From Bacillus pseudomycoides (GTDB lineage Bacteria > Bacillota > Bacilli > Bacillales > Bacillaceae_G): a stretch of DNA of 64,000 nucleotides. A program made the translations under genes and the position numbers. Shown piece after piece: positions 19,677 to 28,034 of the stretch (position 1 is the first letter of the stretch; the number at the start of each line of letters is the position of its first letter). The stretch is from positions 124,001 through 188,000 of the forward strand of contig NZ_NUQE01000039.1 in NCBI RefSeq assembly GCF_002582035.1. Reading direction: 5' to 3'. The notes under the pieces are model-generated. The model made no database searches and was not told where the DNA came from. It saw only the letters and a list, made by a program, of their open reading frames with translations.

Positions 19677-20459
19677 ATGGCATTTCATAAACCGGAAAAA
19701 ATCGCTGAGCTTGTGATTGAAGCCGGTGTTCAAAAGGTAAGGCAACCGCTATCCGCCATGCTTATCCTTGGTTTTTTAGGAGGAGCATTCATTTCGTTAG
19801 GGTTTTTGCTTAATATTCAAATTCTTGGTAATTTACCGGAGCAATGGGGAAGTCTAGTAAATTTTTTGGGAGGAGCAGTTTTTCCTATAGGGCTTATACT
19901 CGTTGTCCTGGCAGGAGGAGAATTAATTACGGGAAACATGATGTCAGTGTCCATGGCCCTGTATGCACGAAAAATCTCATTGAAAAGTGTGTTACATAAT
20001 TGGGTTTGGATAACTTTAGCTAATTTTGTTGGCGCACTTTTCGTAGCTTATTTTTTTGGTCACCTTGGCGGGTTGACGGAGGGGGCATATTTAAATAAAA
20101 CAGTAGAAATAGCCCAAGAGAAATTACATGAACCGTTTGGGAAAACATTAATTTCAGCAATTGGTTGTAACTGGCTTGTTTGTCTTGCCATTTGGTTGGC
20201 TCATGGAACTAACGATTTTGTTGGGAAAATTATCGGAATTTGGATTCCTATTATGACATTTGTAGTAATTGGATTTCAGCAAGTGGTAGCAAATATGTTT
20301 GTAATCTCAGCAGCTATTTTTGCGGGTCACCTTTCATGGATAGATCTTGCAGAGAATTTTGTTCCTGTTTTTATAGGAAATGTAATTGGTGGAGCTGGAT
20401 TTGTTGGATTGGCTTACTTTTCTTGTTATCAGAAACAAAATCATATAGAGAAAGAGTAA
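19677..20459 (+). CDS. Formate/nitrite transporter (FocA/NirC family, YrhG-like)
   Basis: This 260-residue protein with six hydrophobic segments belongs to the FNT channel family. Characteristic stretches are GGAFISLGF, the GGAVFPIGLILVVLAGGELITG region, and NWLVCLAIWLA, which carries the second half-helix pair. FNT proteins are pentameric channels for formate, nitrite or hydrosulfide; the FDH context favours formate. The start ATG 19677 follows GTGGAGG; an in-frame GTG 15 bases upstream overlaps that site. It appears to be regulated by the leader terminator just upstream. Confidence 0.9.
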   Translation: MAFHKPEKIAELVIEAGVQKVRQPLSAMLILGFLGGAFISLGFLLNIQILGNLPEQWGSLVNFLGGAVFPIGLILVVLAGGELITGNMMSVSMALYARKISLKSVLHNWVWITLANFVGALFVAYFFGHLGGLTEGAYLNKTVEIAQEKLHEPFGKTLISAIGCNWLVCLAIWLAHGTNDFVGKIIGIWIPIMTFVVIGFQQVVANMFVISAAIFAGHLSWIDLAENFVPVFIGNVIGGAGFVGLAYFSCYQKQNHIEKE

Positions 20460-20543
20460 AAAACAACCTCATATGAAGCGGATTTTTTTAATTAATGGTA
20501 TGTTTTAGAACAAGAATTATTTAAAAGAAAGGAAGGCTTTCTA

Positions 20544-21560
20544 ATGATAGAGCGGTATTCACGACAACAGTTGTTCACTCCTATTGGGAGTAAAGGACAA
20601 GAGAAGATTAGAAATAAGCATGTGTTGATTGTGGGGGCAGGTGCATTAGGAAGTGCAAGCGCAGAAGCGTTGGTTCGTGCAGGTATCGGAAAGTTAACGA
20701 TCATTGATCGTGATTACGTAGAATGGAGTAACTTACAGCGACAACAACTTTACGTTGAACAAGATGCAACAGAAAAATTGCCAAAAGCAATTGCAGCTCA
20801 GAATCGTTTAAAACAAATCAATTCAGAGGTACAGATTGATGCTTTAGTGATGGATGCAAGGATAGAGAATATGGAAGTTTTATTAGGCGACGTCGATATA
20901 ATCATTGATGCAACAGATAATTTTGATATTCGATTTGTGATAAATGATCTTTCACAAAAATATGATATTCCCTGGATTTACGGTTCTTGTGTGGGAGGAT
21001 ATGGCATGAGCTATACCATTATTCCAAGGAAAACACCGTGCTTACATTGTGTACTTAAAAGTGTTCCGGTTACAGGAGCTACATGTGACACGGTTGGAAT
21101 CATTAGTCCAGCTGTCCAAATGGTGGCAGCGTATCAAGTGGTGGAAGCATTCAAAATTCTAGTAGAAGATTTTTCAGCAATTAGAAACACCTTTTTAATG
21201 TTTGATATATGGAGTAATCAATATCATTCTGTCAAACTAGAAAAGATTAAAACGGACAATTGTCCTTCGTGCGGAACGCATAGAACTTATCCTTATTTAT
21301 CTTATGAAAACCAAACAAAGACAGCGGTTTTATGTGGGAGAAATACGGTTCAAATTAGACCGCCGCATAATAGTCGTTACAATTTTGACCATTTAGAAAA
21401 ACAACTAAAAAAACATGGGAAAGTAGATCGAAACCCGTATTTGTTATCTTGCCAACTAGATGATTATCGTTTTGTCATGTTTCAGGATGGTCGTGTATTT
21501 ATCCACGGGACAAATGAAATTCAAAAAGCGAAAAAAATATACTATCGTTTATTAGGGTAA
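20544..21560 (+). CDS. moeB: MoeB/ThiF-family adenylyltransferase
   Basis: This 338-residue E1-like enzyme shows the nucleotide-binding GAGALGSASAEAL, DRDYVEWSNLQRQQL, the catalytic-Asp region DATDNFDIR, and zinc cysteines in CLHCVLK and CPSCG. It activates the C-terminal glycine of a ubiquitin-like sulfur carrier. Adjacent moeA, moaE and moaD make MoaD the expected partner, so it is named MoeB; ThiF in thiamine synthesis is very similar. About 80 C-terminal residues after the CxxC extend beyond the E1 core, as in other Bacillus members. Confidence 0.87.
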   Translation: MIERYSRQQLFTPIGSKGQEKIRNKHVLIVGAGALGSASAEALVRAGIGKLTIIDRDYVEWSNLQRQQLYVEQDATEKLPKAIAAQNRLKQINSEVQIDALVMDARIENMEVLLGDVDIIIDATDNFDIRFVINDLSQKYDIPWIYGSCVGGYGMSYTIIPRKTPCLHCVLKSVPVTGATCDTVGIISPAVQMVAAYQVVEAFKILVEDFSAIRNTFLMFDIWSNQYHSVKLEKIKTDNCPSCGTHRTYPYLSYENQTKTAVLCGRNTVQIRPPHNSRYNFDHLEKQLKKHGKVDRNPYLLSCQLDDYRFVMFQDGRVFIHGTNEIQKAKKIYYRLLG

Positions 21561-21577
21561 CAGAAGGAGTGAGGAAA

Positions 21578-22867
21578 ATGATAGAAAAACGAATACCGAT
21601 TACAGTTGGAGAGGCCGTCCATAAAGTAATGGAATTTGCCAGCCATGGTTTAAAAGAGCTGGTACCACTTGAATTAGCTTACGGACGTATATTAGCCGAG
21701 GATTTAGTAGCTGATCATGATGTTCCCTCCTTCGATCGCTCACCCTATGATGGATTTGCTATTAGAGCAGAAGATACTGCCTGGGCAAGTTATGAGAATC
21801 CAACTATATTCGAAGTAATCGGTGAAATTGGGGCAGGTTCCATATTTCCTAAAGAAGTAGGGTCATTTCAAGCAGTTCGAATCATGACGGGGGCACAAAT
21901 TCCGAAAGGATGTAATGCGATTGTAATGCTGGAACTGGCCCGTCAATATGAGGATGTCGGTAAAATCTATATAGAAGTGAAACGCTCATCCAAAAAAGGA
22001 GAAAATATTTCCTTTCAAGGTGAAGATACACGTAAAGGGACGATTCTTGCGAAGAGAGGAGTTTACATTAATCCAGGTATTTCAGCTCTCCTTGCTACAT
22101 TTGGTTACAGCGAAGTGCCAGTTGCTAAAAAACCTATGATTGGAGTATTAGCGACTGGGAGTGAGCTTCTTGATGTAAATGAATCGCTAAAACCCGGAAA
22201 AATTCGAAATAGTAATACGTACATGATATTGTCTCAAATTCGAAGAGCGGGTGGAAGAGTAAAATACTTTGGGAAGTTTAGTGACAATTTTGATACGTGC
22301 CACGCAGCCGTAAAAGAAGCGTTAAGTCAAGTGGATATGTTAATTACAACCGGTGGTGTTTCGGTAGGGGATTATGATTATTTACCAGCTATCTACGAAA
22401 AACTAGGGGCGTCGGTTCTTTTTAACAAAGTTGCAATGCGGCCGGGCAGCGTGACGACCGTAGCACAATTAAATAAAAAATTATTATTTGGATTATCAGG
22501 TAATCCCTCTGCTTGTTATGTAGGCTTTGAGTTATTCGTAAGACCTAGCATTCGTACCTATATGTTTAGTGAAAAGCCACATTTAAAAAGAGAAAAAGCA
22601 TTACTGGGAGAAAATTTTTTAAAACCTAATCCATTTACAAGATTTGTACGAGCAAAGCTCATATATAACGAAGGACAATTAATCGTCTATCCATCAGGAT
22701 TTGATAAGTCTAGTGCGGTTTCTTCATTAGCAGGATCAAACGCTTTTATCGTACTCCCAGGCGGTACAAGAGGATATAAAAAAGGGATGTTTGTAGATAT
22801 TCTCTTATTAGAAGATAACCAAGGAAGTGAATGGCCTTGGAGCAATATTATTCCATCCTATAAATAA
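21578..22867 (+). CDS. moeA: MoeA, molybdopterin molybdenumtransferase
   Basis: MoeA (429 residues) inserts molybdate into adenylylated molybdopterin. Visible motifs are the N-terminal PSFDRSPYDGFAIR, MTGAQIPKGCNAIVM, the MoCF-fold TTGGVSVGDYDY, and GLSGNPSACYVGFELFVRP. The ATG at 21578 follows AGAAGGAGTGAGGA; an in-frame GTG 9 bases earlier overlaps that site. It begins 17 bases after moeB and is cotranscribed with it. The upstream MoaB/MogA adenylylating enzyme is not encoded here. Confidence 0.94.
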   Translation: MIEKRIPITVGEAVHKVMEFASHGLKELVPLELAYGRILAEDLVADHDVPSFDRSPYDGFAIRAEDTAWASYENPTIFEVIGEIGAGSIFPKEVGSFQAVRIMTGAQIPKGCNAIVMLELARQYEDVGKIYIEVKRSSKKGENISFQGEDTRKGTILAKRGVYINPGISALLATFGYSEVPVAKKPMIGVLATGSELLDVNESLKPGKIRNSNTYMILSQIRRAGGRVKYFGKFSDNFDTCHAAVKEALSQVDMLITTGGVSVGDYDYLPAIYEKLGASVLFNKVAMRPGSVTTVAQLNKKLLFGLSGNPSACYVGFELFVRPSIRTYMFSEKPHLKREKALLGENFLKPNPFTRFVRAKLIYNEGQLIVYPSGFDKSSAVSSLAGSNAFIVLPGGTRGYKKGMFVDILLLEDNQGSEWPWSNIIPSYK

Positions 22868-23007
22868 TAGAGTTTAAAACAACGAGAAGATAATATTGAT
22901 GGGAAAATAGATTACAAGAGCTGTGAAAAAAAGAAATAATATTAGCTATTCAAGTTAGTAGAGGTCAAAAAAGAATTCATTTTTTATTGAGATAGTGAGG
23001 AGTTTTG

Positions 23008-23472
23008 ATGGAACAAGTATTATTTGAAATTGTAGATACTCCTATTTTAGTGGAAGAAGTAACGAATAAGGTAGCAAGAAGAGAAGCAGGTGCCATTACA
23101 ACCTTTATTGGAACAGTAAGAGAATTGACAAAAGGAAAACGAACTTTACATTTAGAGTACCAAGCATACGAATCAATGGCAGTAAAAATGCTTACTCAAA
23201 TTGGTGAAGAAATCGGGGGGAAATGGCCGGATGCAAAAATAGCAATTACACACCGGGTGGGACGACTAGAAATAATGGATATTGCAGTTGTAATTGCAGT
23301 TTCGTCGCCACATCGTAAAGTGGCCTACGAAGCGAATGAATACGCAATTGAACGCATTAAGCAAATCGTCCCAATTTGGAAAAAAGAATTTTGGGAAGAT
23401 GGAACAATGTGGATTGGAGATCAGCTCGAAAATACGCCGTACCCAGAAGGGAAACCTAAGAAGGAAGAGTGA
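23008..23472 (+). CDS. moaE: MoaE, molybdopterin synthase large subunit
   Basis: MoaE (154 residues) is the catalytic subunit of MPT synthase, which puts two sulfurs into cPMP using the MoaD thiocarboxylate. Family motifs GAITTFIGTVR, LEYQAYESMA, HRVGRLEI and PIWKKEFWEDG (with the active-site Lys) are visible. The ATG at 23008 follows GTGAGGAG. It is separated from moaD by only 4 bases and from moeA by a 140-base spacer without an obvious terminator. Confidence 0.94.
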   Translation: MEQVLFEIVDTPILVEEVTNKVARREAGAITTFIGTVRELTKGKRTLHLEYQAYESMAVKMLTQIGEEIGGKWPDAKIAITHRVGRLEIMDIAVVIAVSSPHRKVAYEANEYAIERIKQIVPIWKKEFWEDGTMWIGDQLENTPYPEGKPKKEE

Positions 23473-23476
23473 GAAG

Positions 23477-23713
23477 ATGATTTCAATTTTATTGTTCGCA
23501 AATTTGCGAGAGGAAGTCGGCTCAGACCAATTATTAATAATAGAAAAAAAAGAGATAAGAGTTCATCAATTAAAAGAATGGCTCAAGGATAGCTACCGTT
23601 TACAATCTTTGGATCAAGTCATGACGGCTATCAACGAAGAATTTGCAATTGACGAGGATATTGTAAAAGATGGAGATACAGTTGCGTTGATCCCTCCTGT
23701 AAGTGGAGGATAA
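23477..23713 (+). CDS. moaD: MoaD, molybdopterin synthase sulfur carrier
   Basis: This 78-residue ubiquitin-like protein begins MISILLFANLREEVG and ends VALIPPVSGG. The terminal Gly-Gly is the site that MoeB adenylylates and that is then thiocarboxylated. The start ATG 23477 lies just after the moaE stop with AGAGTGAGA as ribosome site; longer ORFs in this frame run through moaE and are not the gene. It works as a heterotetramer with MoaE. Confidence 0.93.
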   Translation: MISILLFANLREEVGSDQLLIIEKKEIRVHQLKEWLKDSYRLQSLDQVMTAINEEFAIDEDIVKDGDTVALIPPVSGG

Positions 23714-23784
23714 TGTTGTTTGGTTTTTGTCCTAAATATAGTATCTTTCAAAGTCATTTACGCGGTACATTAAGGAGGTAAACC

Positions 23785-24270
23785 ATGAGTGATTTTTCGC
23801 ACTGGAACGAAGATGGGAGACCCAAAATGGTTGATATCTCTCAAAAGGATATTTCAATACGGACAGCTGTTGCACAGAGTACAATTTCTTTATCTGATGA
23901 ATTATTTCAAGCTATTCAAAGTGGAGTACTGAAAAAAGGCGATCCACTTCAAGTAGCACAAGTTGCTGGAATTATGGGTGCTAAAAAAACAGCTGATGTA
24001 ATTCCTATGTGTCACCCCATATTAATACAAGGAACAGACTTTACGTTCAACTATAAAAAGAAAATCAATGGATATGATTTAATTATACAAGTCACAGTAA
24101 AATGTAGTGGTAAAACAGGGGTAGAAATGGAGGCGTTGACCGCTGTTTCCATCGCTGCTCTTACCTTTTATGATATGTGTAAAGCAGTTGATAAAACAAT
24201 GATCATTAAAGAAACGTATTTGGTTCAAAAAACGGGTGGTAAAAGCGGAGATTTTTTTCATAAATTGTAA
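23785..24270 (+). CDS. moaC: MoaC, cyclic pyranopterin monophosphate synthase
   Basis: MoaC (161 residues) works with MoaA in the first Moco step, converting 3',8-cyclo-GTP to cPMP. Motifs include the N-terminal PKMVDIS, KTADVIPMCHP with the conserved Cys-His, and GVEMEALTAVSIAALTFYDM followed by KAVDK. A near-consensus AAGGAGG precedes the ATG. It is the last gene of the core moa/moe block before a convergent DUF2294 gene. Confidence 0.95.
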   Translation: MSDFSHWNEDGRPKMVDISQKDISIRTAVAQSTISLSDELFQAIQSGVLKKGDPLQVAQVAGIMGAKKTADVIPMCHPILIQGTDFTFNYKKKINGYDLIIQVTVKCSGKTGVEMEALTAVSIAALTFYDMCKAVDKTMIIKETYLVQKTGGKSGDFFHKL

Positions 24271-24410
24271 TTATTATTCCTGATGGGTTTTTACAATCTA
24301 TATTTTGTTTAAAATAGATATAAGATATGTTTCCTTTAGACAAAGGAAACAAAATTTAAAAATATAAACATTCGTAAACCTAAAAGTCCCTTGTTTCTTT
24401 ATTGTATAGT

Positions 24411-24773
24411 TCATTTAACAATATCTTCTTTTCCTATATTTTTATCAAAGACAAATACGGAAACAGCTACATTTTCATCTATTTTTATATCTGAAAATAG
24501 ATGAAGTAACTTGGCATCTACTAGCTCTTCTAACCCTGCAGGCGGATTCAAAGAATATACATCTTGAATCATTTTTGTTCTAGCTAAATGAACCATATCA
24601 CGACCTTCAGGGGTTCTTGCAATAAATGATTCAGTCGGAGTAAGGTTCCCATATAGTGTTGAAACAGCCATATTTTCAACAAAAACGGTATGAATTCGTT
24701 CGGGTCCCTTTCCAAATAAATCTTTGCGAAGTTTACGGATAATATCATTAAATTCATGAATGACTTTATACAT
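24411..24773 (-). CDS. DUF2294 protein, copy 2
   Basis: This 120-residue paralogue of the protein at 17131-17475 is identical over blocks such as KLRKDLFGKGPERIHTVF, YGNLTPTE and SVFVFDKNI. It has a few extra C-terminal residues. It lies on the minus strand, convergent with moaC and divergent from the second leader element. Two divergent but intact copies in one island suggest either separate roles or duplication of an ancestral leader-FDH-DUF2294 unit. The molecular function is unknown. Confidence 0.8.
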   Translation of the reverse strand: MYKVIHEFNDIIRKLRKDLFGKGPERIHTVFVENMAVSTLYGNLTPTESFIARTPEGRDMVHLARTKMIQDVYSLNPPAGLEELVDAKLLHLFSDIKIDENVAVSVFVFDKNIGKEDIVK

Positions 24774-24869
24774 GCTAAAAACGCTCCTACCTATGGGGAT
24801 TTTTTATCATACATTAACAACTCAGGGGTAAAAGAGGAAAACCATTTTCGACAAAATCTTTAATTGACG

Positions 24870-24898
24870 TTGTTTGTTATGAAAGTTAACGCTATAAT
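24870..24898 (+). promoter_or_regulatory. Sigma-A-type promoter of the second leader
   Basis: A -35 TTGTTT (24870-24875), a 17-base spacer and a -10 TATAAT (24893-24898) share the AACGCTATAAT core with the fdhA promoter. Confidence 0.65.
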
Positions 24899-25067
24899 TA
24901 TGATTATAATAGATGGAATGGTAATAATGGAATGTTATCATTTTATTACTTTTTATTTATGTTATAAATGGTTGGATTGGTATATTAGTAAGTATTGCTA
25001 GTAATCTATTCCACCATGAGTACCCAAGCCTATTTAATTAGGTTTGGGTACTCATGGTGGTTTTTTT
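24899..25067 (+). ncRNA. Structured 5' leader (copy 2) upstream of mrp, candidate riboswitch/attenuator
   Basis: Its order of blocks matches the fdhA leader: GATGGAAT (24912-24919), TATCATTTTATT, GGATTGGTAT, the hairpin TTAGTA / TGCTAG (24985-24990 and 24996-25001), ATTCCACCATGA, then a long perfect terminator stem with TTTTTTT. TGGAAT at 24914 is exactly complementary to ATTCCA at 25008, whose last part lies in the terminator stem, so the two pairings compete. The inner part of the terminator stem is unrelated in sequence to copy 1 although the stem is kept, which points to selection on structure. Confidence 0.6.
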
Positions 25068-25083
25068 GTTTACAAATTAAGAC

Positions 25084-25106
25084 AGGAGGGAGGAAATATG
25101 TACTAA
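25084..25106 (+). other. Ribosome site followed by a two-codon ORF (Met-Tyr-stop)
   Basis: AGGAGGGAGGAAAT leads directly to ATG TAC TAA (25098-25106), 31 bases after the leader terminator. An unusually strong Shine-Dalgarno with an immediate stop could be a minimal leader peptide, or the stump of a gene removed when the adjacent bcr-type repeat arrived. Confidence 0.4.
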
Positions 25107-25130
25107 TTCATCTCCGGTATTAAATATGAG

Positions 25131-25238
25131 GCGTTAAATTAACGGATAATTTTATCCCGTAAAAGCCCGATTGGTGAGAGCTTTCCATCAGTGGGGGATG
25201 AAGAAAACCCCTACTGATGGAAGTTTCACTTTATTTGT
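25131..25238 (+). repeat. bcr1-type repeat, partial (copy A)
   Basis: CCCGTAAAAGCCCGATTGGT, then CCATCAGTGGGG / CCCCTACTGATGG and AAGTTTCACTTT, match the second half of the full copy at 44206-44356, in opposite orientation to it. The central GGTGGGGG-containing part is missing. Confidence 0.7.
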
Positions 25239-25278
25239 ACTAAAAATTATCAAATAAAAATAAAAAGGACTGAGATTT

Positions 25279-26328
25279 ATGCTTACTCATGAGCAAATTA
25301 TGAACGCTCTAAACCATGTTCAAGATCCAGAGTTGCACAAAAGTATTGTGGAATTAAACATGGTCAGAAACATTCAAATAGATGGTACACAGATTCAACT
25401 TGAAGTTGTTTTAACTATTCAAGGTTGTCCTTTAAAGGCAAAAATTCAACAAGATATTGAAGACTCTCTTCGAAACATTGGAACATCTAAGGTTTCTTTG
25501 ACCTTTGGCTCCATGACACCAGAAGAACGAGCTGCATTAACAGAGACTTTAAAGAAAAATTCTAGAACGGAAACCGGCATGCCTAGTATGCTACGGCCTA
25601 ATTCAGGTGTACGTTTTATTGCTGTGACAAGTGGAAAAGGTGGAGTAGGGAAATCAACTGTGACAATTAACCTTGCTACTGCTTTAGCTCGTATGGGGAA
25701 AAAGGTTGGGATTTTAGATGCAGATATATATGGATTCAGTATCCCAGCGATGATGGAAGCTAATCAAAAACCAACAATGATAGATCAGACAGCGATTCCG
25801 GTCGTTAGTCACGGCGTTAAAATCATGTCAATGGGATTTTTTACAGAGGGGAATAACCCAGTTATGTGGCGAGGACCAATGCTAAACAAATGGATTCAAA
25901 ATTTCCTTGCCAACACTCACTGGGGAGAATTAGATTATCTTCTTCTCGATTTGCCTCCTGGTACAGGAGATGTTGCGATTGATGTGGCTGCGATGATTCC
26001 TCACGCGAAGGAAATCATAGTTACTACTCCTCATAATGTAGCTTCGTTTGTTGCTTCCAGAGTAGGAGTAATGGCAAAGCATACAAAACATGATATTTTA
26101 GGTATCGTTGAGAATATGGCATATTATGAGGAACAAGATGGTTCAAGGAACTATCTCTTTGGGAAAGGTGGGGGCGAAATGTTAGCAGAACAATTGCAAA
26201 CAGAAGTGATAGCACAAATACCTTTTGCAAATCCTGAAGAAAATAAAGGTTCGTCCGTATATGACGAAGATTCGCTTGTTGGAGAGATGTTTACATCTTT
26301 AGCTCAAGATCTTATATACAAAGGGTAA
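25279..26328 (+). CDS. Mrp/ApbC-family Fe-S cluster carrier ATPase
   Basis: This 349-residue P-loop protein has an N-terminal MIP18/DUF59-like domain (about 1-95; VQDPELHKSIVELNMV) and a ParA-type ATPase domain. The latter has the deviant Walker A GKGGVGKSTV at about 120 and DLPPGTGDV. Mrp/ApbC/Nbp35 proteins bind a labile [4Fe-4S] cluster and deliver it to client enzymes. The usual C-terminal CxxC is not visible: the region after GIVENMAYYEE lacks the paired cysteines of many Mrps, which is worth checking. The position in an FDH/Moco island suggests service to the Fe-S-rich FdhA or MoaA. Confidence 0.85.
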   Translation: MLTHEQIMNALNHVQDPELHKSIVELNMVRNIQIDGTQIQLEVVLTIQGCPLKAKIQQDIEDSLRNIGTSKVSLTFGSMTPEERAALTETLKKNSRTETGMPSMLRPNSGVRFIAVTSGKGGVGKSTVTINLATALARMGKKVGILDADIYGFSIPAMMEANQKPTMIDQTAIPVVSHGVKIMSMGFFTEGNNPVMWRGPMLNKWIQNFLANTHWGELDYLLLDLPPGTGDVAIDVAAMIPHAKEIIVTTPHNVASFVASRVGVMAKHTKHDILGIVENMAYYEEQDGSRNYLFGKGGGEMLAEQLQTEVIAQIPFANPEENKGSSVYDEDSLVGEMFTSLAQDLIYKG

Positions 26329-26462
26329 TTTATCAGAAAACTAGAAGGAAATTTCTTTATGCCAATCTTCTAGTTAGCTAAAATAACTCTTTGTCTTTTA
26401 TGAATGGAATCGATGATTATTTCTTATGAAGATAAAACGAAAACAGAAATATAAGGAAGTGA

Positions 26463-26999
26463 ATGACCGTGGGAACAAATTGTCCCATCCTGCAGATTGT
26501 AGGATTCCAAAATAGTGGCAAAACAACGCTCACGGAAAAATTAATTTTTAGAGCCAGTAAAGACGGATTAAAGGCTGCATCAATCAAGCATCATGGTCAT
26601 GGAGGAACCCCGGATAATGAATTAAGCTCCAAAGACAGTATGCGTCATCATGAAGCAGGGGCTGTAGTTTCTAGTGTGGAAGGAGATGGTGTCTTACAGC
26701 TACGTGCTAAGTTTGATAATTGGAATCTCGAGGAAATGATTAAGTTATATCATTTTTTTTCTGTAGATGTCATTTTCGTAGAAGGATATAAGAAAAAGCC
26801 TTATCCCAAAGTTGTTTTAATACGAGATGAGGACGATCTTTCATTACTTAATTCACTAGTTAATGTCCGGTGTGTAATAAGTCATGTGAAATTGGATAGT
26901 AAGGAACTCAAGCATTATCAGGTTTTTCAGCTAGAGGATGATGATTTGTATATAGATTTTTTAATGAAGGAAGCAATGAAAAAGAGCAGGAACAGATGA
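26463..26999 (+). CDS. mobB: MobB, molybdopterin-guanine dinucleotide adaptor
   Basis: MobB (178 residues) is a GTP-binding P-loop protein (GFQNSGKTTL) that assists MobA in attaching GMP to molybdopterin to make MGD, the form FdhA needs. KHHGHG and EGYKKKPYPKVVLIR are family motifs. The start could instead be GTG 26469: AAGGAAG is only 3-4 bases from ATG 26463 but 9 from the GTG. mobA itself is not in the window. It is followed by three small genes of unknown function. Confidence 0.9.
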   Translation: MTVGTNCPILQIVGFQNSGKTTLTEKLIFRASKDGLKAASIKHHGHGGTPDNELSSKDSMRHHEAGAVVSSVEGDGVLQLRAKFDNWNLEEMIKLYHFFSVDVIFVEGYKKKPYPKVVLIRDEDDLSLLNSLVNVRCVISHVKLDSKELKHYQVFQLEDDDLYIDFLMKEAMKKSRNR

Positions 27000-27107
27000 T
27001 GAAGTTGTTAAAGATCGAGATATAATTGCATTTATTTACTACTGAATAATGTATTAACATCACATTCAAGTGAATGCACATGATGACCTATTTAAGAGGT
27101 GATTTTT

Positions 27108-27284
27108 ATGAAGTCAATTGATGCTATAGTTAAAGATTTAAAAAGAAAAGGAATTCGCGCGCAAAAAGTAAATATCAAACAGATTAATCGTCAACGTTGG
27201 ATAATTTCCACATCATCAAAAGCACCAATACAGCATTCTAGATGGAAATTAAATATCAACATAGTAAAAGGACAGAACTTGTAA
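27108..27284 (+). CDS. Small basic hypothetical protein (58 aa)
   Basis: This 58-residue, Lys/Arg-rich protein (KDLKRKGIRAQKVNIKQINR) has no recognised domain. The ATG follows AAGAGGTGA at correct spacing; a GTG 9 bases upstream overlaps that site. It sits 28 bases before the next small gene and probably shares its transcript. High positive charge could mean nucleic-acid binding, but nothing more can be said. Confidence 0.6.
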   Translation: MKSIDAIVKDLKRKGIRAQKVNIKQINRQRWIISTSSKAPIQHSRWKLNINIVKGQNL

Positions 27285-27311
27285 AAGAGATAGATATAAG
27301 GAGGGGGTTTA

Positions 27312-27539
27312 ATGGGAATGTGTAATGTAGATCATTCTTCTGAAGATGTAATCAATAAACTTGAAACTCAACAATGCTTTTTATCCGAATTTTTGGTTAA
27401 AGACTTACATGAATTTCTAAGGAGCAATCATTCACAGCAAATATTAAATGAACTATTTCACCTTTTAAAAAAGTACGACCTAGCATCTAAAGAAGAGCGG
27501 GAGAAAAGAAATGAACAATTAATGTTACTTATAAGTTAA
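27312..27539 (+). CDS. Small hypothetical protein (75 aa)
   Basis: This 75-residue soluble, mainly helical protein is not recognised. It has two cysteines (MCNVDH and QQCFL) and an acidic-basic C-terminus (KEEREKRNEQL). A very strong AAGGAGGGGG precedes the ATG. It is located between mobB and modA in what may be one transcription unit, so a Moco- or formate-linked role is possible by context only. Confidence 0.6.
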   Translation: MGMCNVDHSSEDVINKLETQQCFLSEFLVKDLHEFLRSNHSQQILNELFHLLKKYDLASKEEREKRNEQLMLLIS

Positions 27540-27607
27540 TCAATAGAATTAACAGCAGTATTTAATTTGCGTTTTCTTTAGTTAGCTTTTTGGAAAGGGT
27601 GAATCTC

Positions 27608-27973
27608 ATGGATATCAAAAAGATGATAGATACAATAGAGACAAAAGGAATTGATGCAGAATCATTTGTTCCTGAGCTACATGATAAACTTGTAAAACTC
27701 TATAATGAAAAAGATATTGAAAGGTATACTGAGATTTTAAAAGATATGCTATCGTTGGCTGTTCATCTTAAATTTGATCTTGTTTTGAAATATTTTGGAG
27801 TACGCCCTATTGTTACTTCAGATGAACGAAAACAATTTCAGGAAATATTTAAGTGTCTGGCTACGAGGAATCATAATAAAGATTGGTTTTTGAATTTATT
27901 TGCTTTATATCTAGGATTAATTGTTGTTTTTCAATTTGATACCAAAATTATTGAGAGAAACTTATTTTGTTAG
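27608..27973 (+). CDS. Hypothetical protein (121 aa)
   Basis: This 121-residue protein of unknown function begins MDIKKMIDTIETKGIDAESF. It is rich in Lys, Asp and Leu in the first 80 residues, with one hydrophobic segment near the C-terminus (LFALYLGLIVVFQF). ATG 27608 is used because AAAGGGTGA precedes it; a TTG 18 bases upstream has no site. It is followed 61 bases later by modA. I could not assign a family. Confidence 0.6.
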   Translation: MDIKKMIDTIETKGIDAESFVPELHDKLVKLYNEKDIERYTEILKDMLSLAVHLKFDLVLKYFGVRPIVTSDERKQFQEIFKCLATRNHNKDWFLNLFALYLGLIVVFQFDTKIIERNLFC

Positions 27974-28034
27974 TTTAATTGTGGGATCTTATATAGTTAA
28001 TATGACATGTTATAACTAAAAGTAGGTGAAAGAA

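Noticed and set aside
27312-27973. Considered a toxin-antitoxin pair
   Set aside because: No toxin or antitoxin domain is recognisable and the genes are not overlapping; context is cofactor biosynthesis.
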